A stretch of 64,000 nt of DNA. Source: Serratia microhaemolytica (GTDB lineage: Bacteria; Pseudomonadota; Gammaproteobacteria; Enterobacterales; Enterobacteriaceae). The DNA lies in the NCBI RefSeq assembly GCF_004011885.1, contig NZ_SBEF01000005.1, positions 60,755-124,754 of the forward strand. Reading direction: 5' to 3'. This document shows, piece after piece, positions 62,556-64,000 of the stretch. The notes under the pieces are model-generated. The model ran no database searches and was not told where the DNA came from. It saw only the letters and a program-made list of their open reading frames with translations. A program made the translations under genes and the position numbers. Position 1 is the stretch's first letter. Each line of letters starts with the position of its first letter.

Positions 62556-63305
62556 ATGTCTAGTGTATTTTTCAACAATCAGTCCATCAACAAGTCAATC
62601 AAAGCTCATCTCGAAGCGAATTTAAAAAAGTACAGTGACCTGACCTACTCTTATGCTGTTATGAATAAGTCGAATCGTGCTGAATTTGTAATTATATCAA
62701 ACAAAATGGAATGGTTTGATTTCTATATTGATAATAGCTATCAGTTTATTGATCCGGTTTTAATTACAGCGTTAAGTCGCATTACACCATTTGCATGGAA
62801 TAAATCTACTATGGTTAATGCAGGGCTGAGGTTGACAAAAATATTTGACTCAGCAAAAAGCCACGATATTACCCAAGGGCATACTTTTGTTTTGCACGAT
62901 ACAGGAAATAACTTGGTTGTTTTATCGTTAATCATGAGTGAACAGTGTGATGACAGTATTAAAGAGCAGATAAATAGTGACCGTGAACGGTTGCAAATGT
63001 TGCTGCTAGAGACACATGAGAAGTTGTTAAAAGAGTATCATGAGCTTGATGAAAATAGCTTTTTTCATAGGATCAGCCAAAAAGATTTCTTCTCTCCGCG
63101 TGAAAATGAAATTATTTATTGGGCAAGCATTGGCAAGTCTTATCAAGAGATTGCAATGATTTTGGATATTAAAGTCACAACAGTGAAATATCATATTGGC
63201 AATGTGGTAAAAAAACTCGGTGTCACGAATGCCAAACATGCAATCAGACTGGGTGTAGAGTTAAAGTTAATTAGGCCACATGGAAAGCCGCGTAGTGTTT
63301 TTTAA
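62556..63305 (+). CDS. LuxR-family quorum-sensing regulator, orphan
   Basis: 249-residue transcription factor with an N-terminal acyl-homoserine-lactone-binding domain and a C-terminal LuxR helix-turn-helix. The pocket residues conserved across LuxR/TraR proteins are all visible: W53, Y57, D66, P67, W81 and a Gly at 108. The DNA-binding domain reads FSPRENEIIYWASIGKSYQE and continues to VVKKLGV. The style (ITPFAWNK) is that of EsaR/YenR/SpnR-type enterobacterial regulators. AAGGAG precedes the ATG. No luxI synthase gene is in the window. The gene is clearly AT-richer than zwf and ends against transposase remnants, suggesting transfer or loss of its partner. Confidence 0.9.
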   Translation: MSSVFFNNQSINKSIKAHLEANLKKYSDLTYSYAVMNKSNRAEFVIISNKMEWFDFYIDNSYQFIDPVLITALSRITPFAWNKSTMVNAGLRLTKIFDSAKSHDITQGHTFVLHDTGNNLVVLSLIMSEQCDDSIKEQINSDRERLQMLLLETHEKLLKEYHELDENSFFHRISQKDFFSPRENEIIYWASIGKSYQEIAMILDIKVTTVKYHIGNVVKKLGVTNAKHAIRLGVELKLIRPHGKPRSVF

Positions 63306-63376
63306 AAAACTGTAATTTAAATTGTGTAATTGCCTGTTTTTGATATGTTCATCCTAACAACGAATGCAGGCAAATT

Positions 63377-63474
63377 ATGGACAAAACAAACTGAAGGCAC
63401 TCGCTACCGAACTGGCCAAAGGCCTTAAAACCGAAGTGGATCTGAATGAGTTTTCTCGCATGTTGACTAAACTC
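63377..63474 (+). pseudogene. 5' fragment of an IS256-family transposase gene, frameshifted
   Basis: After ATG-GAC a single-base loss breaks the frame; in the shifted frame LKALATELAKGLKTEVDLNE and FSRMLTKL match the well-conserved N-terminus of IS256-type Mutator transposases. The rest of the gene is gone. Confidence 0.75.
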
Positions 63475-63512
63475 AAAAACCGTTATTTCCCACACTCTCA
63501 CCGAACGACTAG

Positions 63513-63638
63513 GTTTTTTTCCACATCACTGTAATTGCGTGGTTAAAATCGGTGCTGACGCGTTTACCTGAATGGCCGAAAGCACGCCTGCACGAACTGC
63601 TTCCCTTCCCGGAAAATCCAGGGCAACCGCATGAATGA
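63513..63638 (+). pseudogene. C-terminal remnant of a transposase, possibly IS66 type
   Basis: An open frame reads ..AWLKSVLTRLPEWPKARLHE then LLPFPENPGQ and stops at 63638. The VLTRLP..P..R..ELLP pattern resembles the end of IS66 transposases. It is only about 40 codons and directly follows the IS256 fragment. Confidence 0.45.
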
Positions 63639-63650
63639 TTAAAATTCACT

Positions 63651-64000
63651 CTATCGCCCAAATCCTGCATTAAGTATGCGTTCTAAAAAATCTGTTTTCA
63701 TCCACGCTCGTTTGCGTTTCAGTTTTATACTGAGCTTGGTCGGTTCCGCTCTGAGTAAATTAAGTGATATATGCCGCAGAATAGCAATATTTTGTGCCGC
63801 GTTATCACGGTAAATCTGGCAATTATCTTCCTGCATGGTCGCATCCAGTACCCAATGCAAACTGTTTTCTATCGACCAGTGACTGCGGACTGCTTCGGCT
63901 AAACTCGCTTCCGTCAGCACCGCAGAACTGATGTAGTAACGGTATTCCAGTGTGGCAGGCTTATCCTTTTCCTGACGATAACCCATTGCAACTCCTACCG
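63651..64000 (-). mobile_element. ISAs1-family transposase, C-terminal part
   Basis: The frame stays open through the right edge (codons VGVA precede the first Met), so the gene continues outside. The segment AVRSHWSIENSLHWVLDATM, then NAAQNIAILRHISLNLLR, is the signature of ISAs1/H-repeat-type DDE transposases. The stop is at 63651. Whether the whole gene is intact cannot be seen. Confidence 0.88.

Overview
The window reads as the chromosome of a host-associated gamma-proteobacterium of the order Enterobacterales, probably in the Serratia/Yersinia (Yersiniaceae-like) part of the tree. Almost every housekeeping protein aligns by eye, end to end, with its E. coli counterpart. trpG and trpD are separate genes, as in Serratia and unlike E. 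coli. A P-type Mg2+ ATPase of the MgtB type and an acyl-homoserine-lactone LuxR-type regulator are also present. The species assignment is an inference, not something the sequence proves.

Layout. 1-1.4 kb: 3' end of a type VI secretion ClpV ATPase. 1.9-2.5 kb: an orphan fimbrial subunit. 2.5-7.8 kb: zinc uptake (znuB, znuC, znuA around a Zur-type operator), mepM and lpxM. 7.8-11.6 kb: a 1.07-kb leader/intergenic region and mgtB. 11.7-20.1 kb: rnm-yciO-rluB, yciK, sohB, yciN, topA. 20.5-25.1 kb: a cold-shock gene and the fruBKA fructose PTS operon with a perfect Cra palindrome. 25.3-31.4 kb: nfo, lysP, msrC, proQ, prc. 31.4-39.3 kb: yciC and the complete trp operon with operator, leader peptide and attenuator. 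39.4-43.9 kb: a CDF metal exporter, an orphan prepilin peptidase, rimJ, murJ. 44-53.3 kb: argS, cmoB, cmoA, aspS, nudB, yebC, ruvC, ruvA, ruvB. 53.6-58.7 kb: a giant glycine-rich autotransporter. 58.8-62 kb: pykA and zwf. 62.5-64 kb: an orphan LuxR-type gene followed by transposase debris.

Genome history. Gene order is recognisably enterobacterial but shuffled and thinned. The znuBCA-mepM-lpxM block, which sits between ruvB and pykA in E. coli, is here some 45 kb away, and the autotransporter occupies the old junction. Genes normally present at several junctions are absent with no visible remnant: hexR between pykA and zwf, a cobalamin adenosyltransferase between rluB and yciK, cutC between argS and cmoB, yceH/mviM between rimJ and murJ, yeiE/yeiH between nfo and lysP. 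Together with broken insertion sequences at the right edge, this fits ongoing genome reduction and rearrangement.

Regulatory signals are a rich part of the window. The trp operon has a textbook promoter/operator, a 19-residue leader peptide with tandem Trp codons and an attenuator. The mgtB leader holds a short ORF (MDEHPRCFIILRC) with a good ribosome site whose last codons overlap a 9-bp hairpin, a layout resembling mgtL control of mgtA. The fruB leader carries a 10-codon ORF ending Ile-Pro-Pro-stop. The last two are inferences and the most promising places to look for undescribed control.
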